Shown here piece by piece: positions 27,593 to 36,054 of a stretch of DNA of 64,000 nt (position 1 is the stretch's first letter; each line of letters opens with the position of its first letter). The notes beneath the pieces are model-generated. The model saw only the letters and a list, made by a program, of their open reading frames with translations, ran no database searches and was not told the origin of the DNA. This DNA is from Porticoccaceae bacterium (GTDB taxonomy: Bacteria > Pseudomonadota > Gammaproteobacteria > Pseudomonadales > Porticoccaceae). Where the stretch lies: contig CACETF010000005.1 in assembly GCA_902562425.1 (NCBI GenBank), positions 1 through 64,000 of the forward strand, written 5' to 3'. The translations under genes and the position numbers were made by a program.

Positions 27593-29056
27593 TCAATTTA
27601 TTGTCGCTAAAAACACCGACTCGCTGTCATAGACGATCTCAGTTGCAGGCGGGAGAGCCTCTCTTAATTCCTCATAACATAATTCGAAGTCGTAATAATC
27701 CGCAAGAAAGTTAGCAAGACTGTAATCGATAAAAATCAATAATTTGGTCGACTTCTTGTGATACCTCAAGCTCTCAAAATCACATACATGCATACGACTC
27801 TTATCTATATTTATACCGCCATTAAAAATACGGAGATTATCAGTTGTTCGCGCCTCTGCAGTATGAAGCTGTAATAGATTATTCTCTGCCATCCTATTGG
27901 CAACAAATTTCCTTGCATTGTGTAAATCACCACTCATGGACATTCTATATGCATATGATGCTGATTTTTCGACAGACGATATTAAACATAAACCAGCTAT
28001 CAGTGTCGTGAGGAAATAAGTTTTCTTGGAACCAATTACCTGATTTACATCCTGCGCTATATTGACTATCGCGTAACCGAAAATCGGTAAGAAAACTATT
28101 ATAATTGGAAATAACATTCTCTCTACAAATGGTAGTGGCTGATATGAATATAAAGATGTGGATCCAAACGTAAAAACCAACACCCAACTCACAAGGGCAA
28201 TATTAAGAATCGTAAACTTTCTGTTTTCCTTTTTTTCAGGATTCAAGAGCCAATAAACAGAAAATATTACAACCGGCCAAAATAATGCGCTAACGTGAAG
28301 TGGGAATTCGCGTATTGGCTCAAAAATAATTCTTACAACTGTATCTATCGCAGTGCTTTGTTTCCAAAGGTGATCAAAACTCAGAGCAGACAATCTTGCC
28401 AGAGCATCGCTCCACAAGTATTCATACATACCGAAATATAAAATGAAAAATATGGATCCAGATATCATTAATGCACCATAGAATTTGAGCTTGTTTGCTA
28501 TCTTTCTTGTATAGCAATCACTCAAAAATATGAATAGAAATGGGAAGATCAAAAAGTAAGCCACCTCTTTGAACAGGAAAGCGATTGCACCAAAAATAAC
28601 CACTTTTATCCCAGAGGATGCCTGACTTCCGTTTGCCATAAAATATAAACTTAAAAGCATGAAAGCTGATGCCCCCAGATCGGGATAAATATTTTTAGAA
28701 TATTGGAGCAGCCCAACCATCAAAACATTAGCAAAAAATAACTGCCGACCATCATCACAAAAGACATGAACAGCAATGACCATTACGTAGAATGTCAGCA
28801 AGCTTGGCAAAAATGACGCAAAATCATTAATTCCAAATAGCTTGAATGAAAGCCAATGCAAAACCAAGAGACCTATACGATGGTCAAACGGATGCTCCAT
28901 CTCCCACGATGAGATGTTATCGAAATCAATTGCAAGATTTAAATATTTTGCTGGATCGGAAAAACTATGCGAGCTAGGAACCATAAGCCAATAGAGTGTT
29001 GCTACACCCAACATCAAAAGGAGCTGAAAGTTTTTTCCCCAAAATATTTTTGTCAA
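27593..29056 (-). CDS. Polytopic GT-C glycosyltransferase (PMT/GT39-like), candidate D-arabinofuranosyltransferase
   Basis: 487 residues, about 10-12 membrane segments, and a polar C-terminus of about 100 residues. The first periplasmic loop has SSHSFSDPAKYLNLAIDFDN; an acidic loop residue (the DP here) is the usual catalytic position in GT-C enzymes that use polyprenyl-phosphate sugars. FKEVAYFLIFPFLFIF and YLWSDAL lie in later loops. Its TTG start overlaps the stop of the DprE2-like gene (TTGA), so it belongs to the D-arabinofuranose module. I infer that it transfers D-Araf from polyprenyl phosphate in the periplasm, by analogy with mycobacterial arabinosyltransferases and P. aeruginosa TfpW. 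The acceptor is unknown. Confidence 0.8.
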   Translation of the reverse strand: MTKIFWGKNFQLLLMLGVATLYWLMVPSSHSFSDPAKYLNLAIDFDNISSWEMEHPFDHRIGLLVLHWLSFKLFGINDFASFLPSLLTFYVMVIAVHVFCDDGRQLFFANVLMVGLLQYSKNIYPDLGASAFMLLSLYFMANGSQASSGIKVVIFGAIAFLFKEVAYFLIFPFLFIFLSDCYTRKIANKLKFYGALMISGSIFFILYFGMYEYLWSDALARLSALSFDHLWKQSTAIDTVVRIIFEPIREFPLHVSALFWPVVIFSVYWLLNPEKKENRKFTILNIALVSWVLVFTFGSTSLYSYQPLPFVERMLFPIIIVFLPIFGYAIVNIAQDVNQVIGSKKTYFLTTLIAGLCLISSVEKSASYAYRMSMSGDLHNARKFVANRMAENNLLQLHTAEARTTDNLRIFNGGINIDKSRMHVCDFESLRYHKKSTKLLIFIDYSLANFLADYYDFELCYEELREALPPATEIVYDSESVFLATIN

Positions 29057-29793
29057 AAACTCATCCTTTTGAAAATAAACTCAGGAATACTGCAGATAAC
29101 GAGCATTATGTATCTCCAGACAGGCCTGACGTAAATGATGTTTTTTTTTGTCTTTACTGCAGCAAAAATCTTATCTGCAACTTCCTCTGGTTGCGCCGTT
29201 AAGATACTAGGCAAATTCTTACTTTGCGTCATTTTGGTGGCAACAAAGCCTGGTAAAACTGTCAGAATATTCACGCCTGATTTATAAACTCGGTTTCTTA
29301 ATCCAGATAGAAAAGCCGTAAATCCTGATTTTGCCGATCCATAAATATAATTTGATGCTCTGCCTCTATCTCCCGCCACTGAGGATATTCCAATAATTGA
29401 GCCGTGCCCCCGCATTTCAAAACGACGCGCAATTTCACCTAACAATAATGATGGTCCCTCATAATTCGTTCGCATCACTAACACTGAATTCAAAAACTTC
29501 TGCTGATCATCGTTTTGACGTCCTAATAACCCTACCGCACAAAGCACCACATCAGGAAGACACGCCAAAGAATCGAGAAAATCGGGAAACCTCTCATATT
29601 TAAGAATATCGAGCTCATAAGCTATAACATTAGTCTCGTGTCTAATCTTCAAATCATCAACAACAGGATCTAATTCAGATGAGTTTCTCGCTGCTAATTG
29701 AAGCTCGTATCCTTCCGATGCATACTTATTAGCAACCGCAAGCGCAATATCCGATTTCGCACCAACTATAAGGATTTTCTTAGTTTTACTCAT
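29053..29793 (-). CDS. DprE2-like decaprenylphospho-2-keto-pentose reductase (SDR)
   Basis: 246 residues. ILIVGAKSDIALAVANKY is the NAD-binding start (the GAxSDIA form seen in DprE2), VLCAVGLLG follows, and YIYGSAKSGFTAFLSGL carries YxxxK. The C-terminal 30 residues are hydrophobic, which suits work on a lipid-linked substrate. Paired with a DprE1-like oxidase (4-base ATGA overlap), it should complete epimerisation of polyprenyl-phospho-ribose to polyprenyl-phospho-arabinose. Isolated family matching alone could leave it a general SDR; the neighbours make the specific call strong. Confidence 0.9.
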   Translation of the reverse strand: MSKTKKILIVGAKSDIALAVANKYASEGYELQLAARNSSELDPVVDDLKIRHETNVIAYELDILKYERFPDFLDSLACLPDVVLCAVGLLGRQNDDQQKFLNSVLVMRTNYEGPSLLLGEIARRFEMRGHGSIIGISSVAGDRGRASNYIYGSAKSGFTAFLSGLRNRVYKSGVNILTVLPGFVATKMTQSKNLPSILTAQPEEVADKIFAAVKTKKNIIYVRPVWRYIMLVICSIPEFIFKRMSF

Positions 29794-31091
29794 AGTTTTA
29801 CTCTAATTGATTGTTCTGATTTGATAAAACGATTTCTATATTTAAGAAACTCGTCCTTACTAAAAGTTGGATTATACTGGACATCCTCCATGATAGCGTC
29901 TTTCGCAAGATAAATAGTGCCTCCAAAATCATTCACCATATCTGTGAGCTGTTTTCCTAACGCGATATTTATTTTAGAAGCTTTGAAATCTAATGCTAAA
30001 GTAAGACCCTTTCTTGGAAACGAGACATACCCGTTGCCTGAGCCGAAATCTTTTAATACTGCTAGAAAAGAACCGGATGATTTTTTTTGGATCGCAAAAA
30101 ATAGCTTTGTATAACCTTCAAGTGAAACCTCTTCCGGCAGTACGCACTGAAATTGGAAGAAGCCTTCTTTACCGTATATCCGATTCCAGTTACCAATGGA
30201 GTCTAATGGGTAAAAATAAGTGTCCCAATCAACGCAAGAGGACGGCATAAATTTACTAAAATTAAAATAGAGTTTATTGAAGGCCGAAACTGTAAAGTTG
30301 TTGAGTAAGAAACCAGGAGCGTCAAAAAATAATGAGAATTTTTGATTTCTAACTTTAGGAAAGACAGCGGATTTTTGTTTTACTTCGTCCTTTTTGGCGT
30401 GCTCACCCAACAAAAGAATCGAACGACCAAAGGACTTTCCAGTTGCGAGACAATCGATCCATGCCACCGAATACTGTGCATCCTTATTTTCATGAAACGA
30501 TTTTAAAGACTCGCTCAAATTATTATTTATTACGGATCGTTGCTTGATCCACCCCGATTCAATTTTTTTAAGTTGAATAGAACACCGTAAAATCACGCCG
30601 GTTAGACCCATCCCTCCGATTGTCCAGCGAAAAAGATCCGCATTTTCAGAACGGGAACACCTTAAAACTTGATTGTCTTCATTTATTAAATCTATCCAAT
30701 TAACGAAGTTGCCAAATGAACCATCTTTGTGATGATTTTTACCGTGCACGTCACAAGCAATTGCCCCTCCTAAACTTACGAACTTGGTGCCAGGTGTAAC
30801 ATATGGGAACCATCCCCTAGGTAAAAAAGTATCTATGATATCGGCGATCAAAACACCTGACTCTGCAATTAATTCGCCACTTTTTGCATTCCATCTAAGG
30901 AACCGATTAATGTGGGTCATTGTAACAGTTAGGTTTTTATTAATTGCGGAGTCACCATATGCTCGACCATTGCCTCTTGCAATATATGACTTACTATTTC
31001 GTAAAATTGCAGCAAGTTCCGCCTCAGACTTTGGTGTTAACTCTCTACTCTGAATCTTTGGGAATCTGCCCCATCCAAATAACTCGGTCAT
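29790..31091 (-). CDS. DprE1-like decaprenylphospho-beta-D-ribose 2-oxidase (FAD-linked)
   Basis: 433 residues from the ATG at 31091, which has GGAG 6 bases upstream; an ATG 12 bases earlier overlaps gtrA. It is a VAO-type flavoprotein: ARGNGRAYGDSAINK, TPGTKFVSLGGAIACDVHGKN and WTIGGMGLTGVILRC form the FAD-binding domain. DVHGKNHHKDGSFGN matches the mycobacterial DprE1 loop with its His. A Cys (residue 387 in M. tuberculosis, target of benzothiazinones) is not obvious here: the region reads TIYLAKDAIM. The Lys of LAKDA corresponds to catalytic Lys418. It forms a two-step epimerase with the next gene product. Confidence 0.92.
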   Translation of the reverse strand: MTELFGWGRFPKIQSRELTPKSEAELAAILRNSKSYIARGNGRAYGDSAINKNLTVTMTHINRFLRWNAKSGELIAESGVLIADIIDTFLPRGWFPYVTPGTKFVSLGGAIACDVHGKNHHKDGSFGNFVNWIDLINEDNQVLRCSRSENADLFRWTIGGMGLTGVILRCSIQLKKIESGWIKQRSVINNNLSESLKSFHENKDAQYSVAWIDCLATGKSFGRSILLLGEHAKKDEVKQKSAVFPKVRNQKFSLFFDAPGFLLNNFTVSAFNKLYFNFSKFMPSSCVDWDTYFYPLDSIGNWNRIYGKEGFFQFQCVLPEEVSLEGYTKLFFAIQKKSSGSFLAVLKDFGSGNGYVSFPRKGLTLALDFKASKINIALGKQLTDMVNDFGGTIYLAKDAIMEDVQYNPTFSKDEFLKYRNRFIKSEQSIRVKL

Positions 31092-31092
31092 T

Positions 31093-31482
31093 TTAGTCTC
31101 CAAATACGTATTTTTTGTCCAATGAATATTTTATGAAATAGCCTATCGATAAACCAATAATTGCCCCAAGCTCTCTTGCGAAGGAAGTCCCAATTAAAAA
31201 ATAGAACAAGCTCTCTGTAGTCCAAAAAATAACTGTGGTGCCAATGCCGTTCAGTGAATAGAAAAGAAACTTCTTAGAATTATTTTTAATAGAGCGGTCA
31301 AGGTCTTTAAAAATATAAATTTTGTCTAAATAATATTTTGTAACAAGTCCTGTAATAGTCCCAAATAAAAGGGCAACAAAGAATCCATTATTAAAAATAA
31401 CTCCTAGAAGAATTCTCTGAGTTGCAAGATTTACCAAGATCGCAACTAAACAAAATAGAAAATATTTAGGTAAAAAATTCAT
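31093..31482 (-). CDS. GtrA-family membrane protein, candidate polyprenyl-phosphate-arabinose flippase or accessory protein
   Basis: 129 residues with four membrane segments (YFLFCLVAILVNLATQRILL, GFFVALLFGTITGLVTKYYL, FLFYSLNGIGTTVIFW, LGAIIGLSIGYFIKYSLDKK). The last, with its FxxKYxxDKKYVF end, is the GtrA signature. The ATG at 31482 overlaps the stop of the HAD-UbiA gene by one base, and the gene ends just before dprE1. In mycobacteria the equivalent GtrA protein Rv3789 sits beside dprE1 and dprE2. The flippase role there is disputed, so only family membership is secure. Confidence 0.88.
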   Translation of the reverse strand: MNFLPKYFLFCLVAILVNLATQRILLGVIFNNGFFVALLFGTITGLVTKYYLDKIYIFKDLDRSIKNNSKKFLFYSLNGIGTTVIFWTTESLFYFLIGTSFARELGAIIGLSIGYFIKYSLDKKYVFGD

Positions 31483-32894
31483 CAAGTTGCAGAAAGCATC
31501 AAGATAATAATGAATCCGAAAAGTGCAATGTAACTCGTTTTCGATTTCAAAGCGTACTTTACTGGGTCGTCATCCATTTGACCTCGCTGTACTATGAGCA
31601 GCGTTTCGAGTATCCAATACAGTAGAATGATGGGAATGAACCAAAGTAGCCTCGGTTCCTTGTATAGATTTAACGCTTGTTGAGATTCGATATACAAACA
31701 AATTACCAGGACGGAAATGAGACCAGAGAAGTAACTTATATTACAAATAAATTGCATATCGGAATTTTCATACCCCCTCCCAGATACAGCTTCCGAACTT
31801 ATTCTCTTTAATTCTATCCATCTCTTAACGCCTGCCAAAAACAGAAAGAAAAAAACTGCGAAACTTAACAACCAGTTAGAAACCGGAACATCTACCAAAA
31901 CTCCCCCTGCTATAAGCCTTGAAAGATATAGCAATGAGAGAGCCATAATATCTAATATAGGTTTTTTCTTTAAATATTTTGAGTAAGTAAACGTACCAAT
32001 AGAATAAAAAAGTAACAACAGCTGAAATGTTGGTGACAGGTTGCTTGCGATAATAAACGCGCCAACGATGAGAAAAATAAAGATATAAAAGCCGTGGGTA
32101 ACGGATAAAGACCCAGCAGCAAATGACCTGTATTTTTTTGAGTAATGGTTCCTATCACTTTCAATATCGAAAAGGTCATTAACGATATAAAAGGCAGAGG
32201 CAACAAAAGAAAATGCAAAGAATCCACTCACAAGACTCTCAGACAATCGAGCAAATTGGTCAAATGACAAGATCGTGGGGATGAAAATTAGTAAGTTTTT
32301 CACCCACTGGTATACTCTCATCGTTTTTATTATTTCTTGGAAAAAAAATTTCTCTTTCACTCCAACAACTTCAGCATAATTTCCAGTACTACTGACTGTC
32401 TTGATTAATCTTCTAGATGCATTTACAAGGTAACATTTCTTAGCTTTCCTCCAAATAACCACGTCAGCAAAAGAATCTCCAATATATTCAAAATCTTGCC
32501 CCGCAGTTATTTCGAATATCTTTTTTAGCTTAATCTCGGACTTGAGATTCTCGTGCTCGGTTCCATACCAACCATCGAAAATCTTTAAATGCTCAGCAAT
32601 CCTTCCAACAGCTTGGTGGTAACTAGCGGAGACCAAATATACCTTCTTTGTAGGGTGTTCTTTTTTCCATCGATAAATTAGGTCTATTACTTGCTTATCA
32701 TAAGGTAAATGTATAATTGAAATATTTGTTTTTTCATAAAGGAATCTCTTTAGACCGGCCCTACCCTTACTTAGAAAGATGTACGCGGAAACAAGCGGCG
32801 CAAATATATTTTGAGAGCAATACTTTACGAAAGACTCCAATAAATAGTCTGATTTGATAAGCGTTCTATCCAAGTCAACAAAAAGTGTGGTCAT
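31482..32894 (-). CDS. HAD phosphatase - UbiA prenyltransferase fusion (phosphoribosyl-polyprenyl-phosphate synthase plus phosphatase)
   Basis: 470 residues. Residues 1-175 are a HAD hydrolase: FVDLDRTLIKSD (nucleophile Asp7 and Asp9), LVSASY (motif II) and YIGDSFADVVIW (motifs III-IV). Residues about 180-470 are a UbiA-type membrane transferase with VNDLFDIESDRNHYSKKYR (about 238) and KPILDIMALSLLYLSRLIAGG. The NDxxDxxxDxxHxxKxxR form and AGVKRWIEL match Rv3806c, which joins PRPP to decaprenyl phosphate. The fused phosphatase would then remove the 5-phosphate. It heads the arabinose module GtrA-DprE1-DprE2-GT-C, with 1-11-base overlaps or tight spacing. Mycobacteria encode these steps as separate proteins. 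Confidence 0.92.
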   Translation of the reverse strand: MTTLFVDLDRTLIKSDYLLESFVKYCSQNIFAPLVSAYIFLSKGRAGLKRFLYEKTNISIIHLPYDKQVIDLIYRWKKEHPTKKVYLVSASYHQAVGRIAEHLKIFDGWYGTEHENLKSEIKLKKIFEITAGQDFEYIGDSFADVVIWRKAKKCYLVNASRRLIKTVSSTGNYAEVVGVKEKFFFQEIIKTMRVYQWVKNLLIFIPTILSFDQFARLSESLVSGFFAFSFVASAFYIVNDLFDIESDRNHYSKKYRSFAAGSLSVTHGFYIFIFLIVGAFIIASNLSPTFQLLLLFYSIGTFTYSKYLKKKPILDIMALSLLYLSRLIAGGVLVDVPVSNWLLSFAVFFFLFLAGVKRWIELKRISSEAVSGRGYENSDMQFICNISYFSGLISVLVICLYIESQQALNLYKEPRLLWFIPIILLYWILETLLIVQRGQMDDDPVKYALKSKTSYIALFGFIIILMLSAT

Positions 32895-32971
32895 TTTTTT
32901 AACCCATTATGTAATCGCTGTGTGCCGACCCATCGGCTAAGAACTCTGGTAAAAGTAAAAACTTTCCTTTG

Positions 32972-33322
32972 GCCCAGTTGAATTCTGTATAAATACCACC
33001 TGACGAACCAACTTCAACTTCTTAACCGGTACTGCCCGATTTTGCATGTAAATGAAGGATTTCCAACCATTGTCTAAATCAGCTCTCTAAACGAGCATCT
33101 CGCATTTAATATTCAGTGTAAAACATCTATCAGATACTTTGATTCGATTTATTGTGGTTTTGAAAACCCATTCACCATCCGCGAGCCGCCAACAAATTAC
33201 CTACCTACTCTAAAATCCGTTGATTCCATCAATGATACTGAGTCTGCTAATGTCTTTATTAACCAACCTGTCATACCCAGCATCCCTATAATCACTGTAA
33301 CTTGCAGAGCAGCTCACGACAA
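32972..33322 (-). pseudogene. Decayed C-terminal fragment of a second heparinase II/III-family gene
   Basis: Minus-strand translation in two frames gives VSCSASYSDYRDAG, then WRLADGEWVFKTTINRIKVSD and, after a stop, RADLDNGWKSFIYMQNRAVPV. These align in order with VSCSAGYRDYLNA, WRLRNSDWRIETIPKGVFVSD and RANLVDGWESLFYMQKQTVPV near the end of the intact protein at 23042-24889. In-frame stops (one directly after MLV) and a frameshift show it is dead. No matching N-terminal part is visible to the right of about 33325. Confidence 0.88.
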
Positions 33323-33568
33323 AGTTAGTTACATGCATAACAACAAGTGTGCTTTATTCACCTACTATCCTCAGATCCAAAATCTAGCACTAAAGTCCCA
33401 GGTCTCACTCAAAGTCATTTTTTTTAAAAAAGTTATCATGGAAACGTTGCTTATACCTCGAATAACAAATATCTTAAAAACTATTAAAATATGCCCTAGC
33501 CGGATTAGCAATAGTGAGGTATACGAACTACCCACGAACTAGTGCTCGGTGAGTTGTCTTATAATTTA

Positions 33569-34327
33569 CTAGCTAACTGACTCTAGCCCACGCCTTGGAA
33601 TAAAAATAAAATTATTAATATAACGATCTGAGCGCGTAAAATTCAAAAAGGGGAGCTGATGAGTCTCGTAATTAAACTGAGATAATGAAACAAGCGATCT
33701 CTCAAGCAAAAAGAAACCATCATATCCTTGCCTCAATACCAAATTAAACACGTCTTCGATCGGTTTTGAAATATGCCTTTGTTCAATTTCCAACAGCAGA
33801 ATCGGTTTGCATCGCTGAAGGGTCAGTAACGACCCCTCAATAACATTATACTCATGTCCCTCAACATCAATTTTGATTAAATCAACGTCATTGAACCCAT
33901 AAGAATCCAGAGTTCTAACCTCGACCCTGCGTTCTTTAAATGGTGATTCTCTTACTTCCAATGACGCTCGAGAAGTTACAGGCTTTCCATCGATTATTGG
34001 AATATAAAAAGTGAGGCTAGTGTCACAGTTAGAAAGTGCAATGTTGTGAATTTCTACATTTTCTCGATTTAACTCCTTAATTCGAGCAGTCACTTCAGTT
34101 AATGGCTCAAAAGAATCAATATAGGAAAATTTGTTGGAAAAAAAGTAGGTGTAGATTCCAACATTTGAACCAATGTCCAAAAATCTATCTCTTTTTTTAA
34201 CTAAGGAGTTAACCAAATACATCTCTTTATCTCCGCCTCCCGTTATCCTAAACCAAAAAAAATGAAGAGCAAAATATTGATTAGATGAGAGGAGAAACTT
34301 TAAAAATTTTTTAATATTTTTTTTCAA
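33569..34327 (-). CDS. FkbM-family methyltransferase
   Basis: 252 residues. FLDIGSNVGIYTYFFS is the SAM-binding motif (about 49-64), FEPLTEV provides the acidic ribose contact, and VDLIKIDVEGHEYNVIEGS is the FkbM hallmark. It most likely O-methylates a sugar of the glycan. TTG start with AAGG upstream. Genes on both sides belong to the polysaccharide locus; a 120-base gap precedes it and the heparinase remnant follows it. Confidence 0.9.
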   Translation of the reverse strand: MKKNIKKFLKFLLSSNQYFALHFFWFRITGGGDKEMYLVNSLVKKRDRFLDIGSNVGIYTYFFSNKFSYIDSFEPLTEVTARIKELNRENVEIHNIALSNCDTSLTFYIPIIDGKPVTSRASLEVRESPFKERRVEVRTLDSYGFNDVDLIKIDVEGHEYNVIEGSLLTLQRCKPILLLEIEQRHISKPIEDVFNLVLRQGYDGFFLLERSLVSLSQFNYETHQLPFLNFTRSDRYINNFIFIPRRGLESVS

Positions 34328-34448
34328 CGATTTAACCTTTTCTTTCGGTCAAATACTCAGGTATTCAAAACTACCAGACGTTATTACTACTTTTGCTTGA
34401 CTGCTCAGGATCAGTAGTAGATTAAGTGTTAATAGTGCATTTGTTGCC

Positions 34449-34904
34449 TCAATAAAGCCCTTTTAATAAATCATAAATCGGCTTATCAATAGTTTTTATA
34501 AGTTTTGCTGGGACCCCTGCAACTATTGAGTTATCCGGCACATCACGAATGACTACTGCATTGGCCCCTATGATAACATTGTTACCAACCCTAATATCGC
34601 CTAAAATTTTTGCACCGGTAGCAATATAAACATCATCTCCCACTCGTGGCACTCCTAAAGGATCTAACTGCCTGCCAATCGTGGTTCCTTGTCCGAAAAG
34701 TACTCGCTCTCCAACAATAGCATCCTTGTGAATAATAACTCCACTGCCACCATAAGCTGCTTTAGAAAACCTACCAATTTTTGCGCTTCCAGGAACATGC
34801 GAATTAAAAACCAAAAATCCTAGTCTAGTTATAAACTTTGAAATTTTGAAAAACCCTCTATCGTAGAGTCCTCGACTCAATCTATAGAAAGAAATAATAT
34901 TCAT
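34449..34904 (-). CDS. Serine-acetyltransferase-like hexapeptide-repeat acetyltransferase
   Basis: 151 residues. Left-handed beta-helix repeats are clear (VIIHKDAIVGERVLFGQGTT, VYIATGAKILGDIRVGNN, VIIGANAVVIRDVPDNSIVA), ending in GVPAKLIK as in CysE/WcaF/EpsM relatives. It is too short for CysE, lacking that protein's N-terminal helical domain, so sugar O- or N-acetylation is more likely than cysteine synthesis. The ATG has AAGGAGG 4 bases upstream, inside the end of the preceding glycosyltransferase gene (4-base overlap). Confidence 0.88.
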   Translation of the reverse strand: MNIISFYRLSRGLYDRGFFKISKFITRLGFLVFNSHVPGSAKIGRFSKAAYGGSGVIIHKDAIVGERVLFGQGTTIGRQLDPLGVPRVGDDVYIATGAKILGDIRVGNNVIIGANAVVIRDVPDNSIVAGVPAKLIKTIDKPIYDLLKGLY

Positions 34905-35989
34905 TTGTCCTCCTTCTTACTCAACTCAGTAATTTTTCTATACAAAGATTCTACCTCCCAACCATTTCGAGTCCAATCAAAGGTTCTTTTTGTGTGCTCA
35001 ATAATGTCATGCTCGGTAGTACCTATGTTTCCATGCTCTAGTGCTACTTTCAGAGCTGGTAATAAATTATTGCTACCCTCTTCATAAGAAATCCAACCAA
35101 ATTCTGGTATTACTTCCGAGAGAGATCCAATATCAGGGGCGATAATAGTTTTCCCGAAACTCATAGCAAGCAATACAGATGCTGAATTTAAAATTTTCTC
35201 AAATGGCAGCACCACAAAGTCTGCTGCATTGAAGTAGATTTGAAAATCGTCATCCTGGACAAATTTATCTTCGAATCTAACATCTAAATTACGAGAGCGA
35301 CAAGCCTCAACCTCTTTGATGATCTGACTATGGAATTCATTTCCATCGACTTTCCCTGATATTATGAGAGTTGATTCAAGATTATTCAGCTTATTAAACT
35401 GTTTTAGTAAGTTAACGGTGCCTTTGTAAGACTGAATCCTGCCAACATGCAAAAAAACGTGCTTTCTTAAATCTTTAAAATGCCGTTTAGCATCACTTTT
35501 TGAAATTGTATTTTTGTAGGAATCTACGAAATGACAAAGTGTGCCTGCTTGAACAATTGTTGCAGGGTTAATTTCATACAAGTCAAAAAGTTGTTTTCTG
35601 GAGGAATTAGATAGTAAAAAAATACCATCACATACATTGATCAACTTTTGAATCATTTTTTTTTCTCGAATGATGTCCTCGCTATTGTGTGCTATTAAAT
35701 TATGAACGGTCCAAACTACTTTTTTATTTTTGATTTTTTTCAACCCAGCGTAATACATCAACGTTTTCAGAGTTCGAGTGAATAGATTTCTTCCTGCGTA
35801 GAAATCATGTGGCCAATCTAGATGAATAAAATCTGGCTCTCCGCATGCAGCGAAATAGAGCGGAAAGACCTTCTTGGGTGAAATCCTTTTAACAACGATA
35901 CCCGAACTTTCAAGACAATCAGCAAATAATCTTTGATAAGGATTGGATCCAGGTTTATAAGGAAAATAATTGACTGTAAAGTTTTTCAC
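34901..35989 (-). CDS. Glycosyltransferase, GT-B fold (GT4-like)
   Basis: 362 residues. N-terminal VNYFPYKPGSNPYQRLF and FIHLDWPHDFY, then WTVHNLIAHN and the C-terminal Rossmann half FLHVGRIQSYKGT, FNAADFVVLPFEKILNSASV. The EX7E motif region reads VVLPFEKILNSASVLLAMSF, with the first Glu kept and the second position changed. Donor and acceptor are unknown. It overlaps the acetyltransferase gene by 4 bases, which suggests that both act on the same residue. Confidence 0.85.
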   Translation of the reverse strand: MKNFTVNYFPYKPGSNPYQRLFADCLESSGIVVKRISPKKVFPLYFAACGEPDFIHLDWPHDFYAGRNLFTRTLKTLMYYAGLKKIKNKKVVWTVHNLIAHNSEDIIREKKMIQKLINVCDGIFLLSNSSRKQLFDLYEINPATIVQAGTLCHFVDSYKNTISKSDAKRHFKDLRKHVFLHVGRIQSYKGTVNLLKQFNKLNNLESTLIISGKVDGNEFHSQIIKEVEACRSRNLDVRFEDKFVQDDDFQIYFNAADFVVLPFEKILNSASVLLAMSFGKTIIAPDIGSLSEVIPEFGWISYEEGSNNLLPALKVALEHGNIGTTEHDIIEHTKRTFDWTRNGWEVESLYRKITELSKKEDK

Positions 35990-36054
35990 GTTTCGTTCTT
36001 CATATTTATTCTTAAAGGTCTATGAGATTGACATTTCGTCTTTTCTTCTGATGC

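Noticed and set aside
34449-34904. Serine acetyltransferase for cysteine synthesis (CysE), given the nearby cys genes
   Set aside because: It lacks the N-terminal helical domain of CysE and sits among glycan genes, so a sugar acetyltransferase is more likely.
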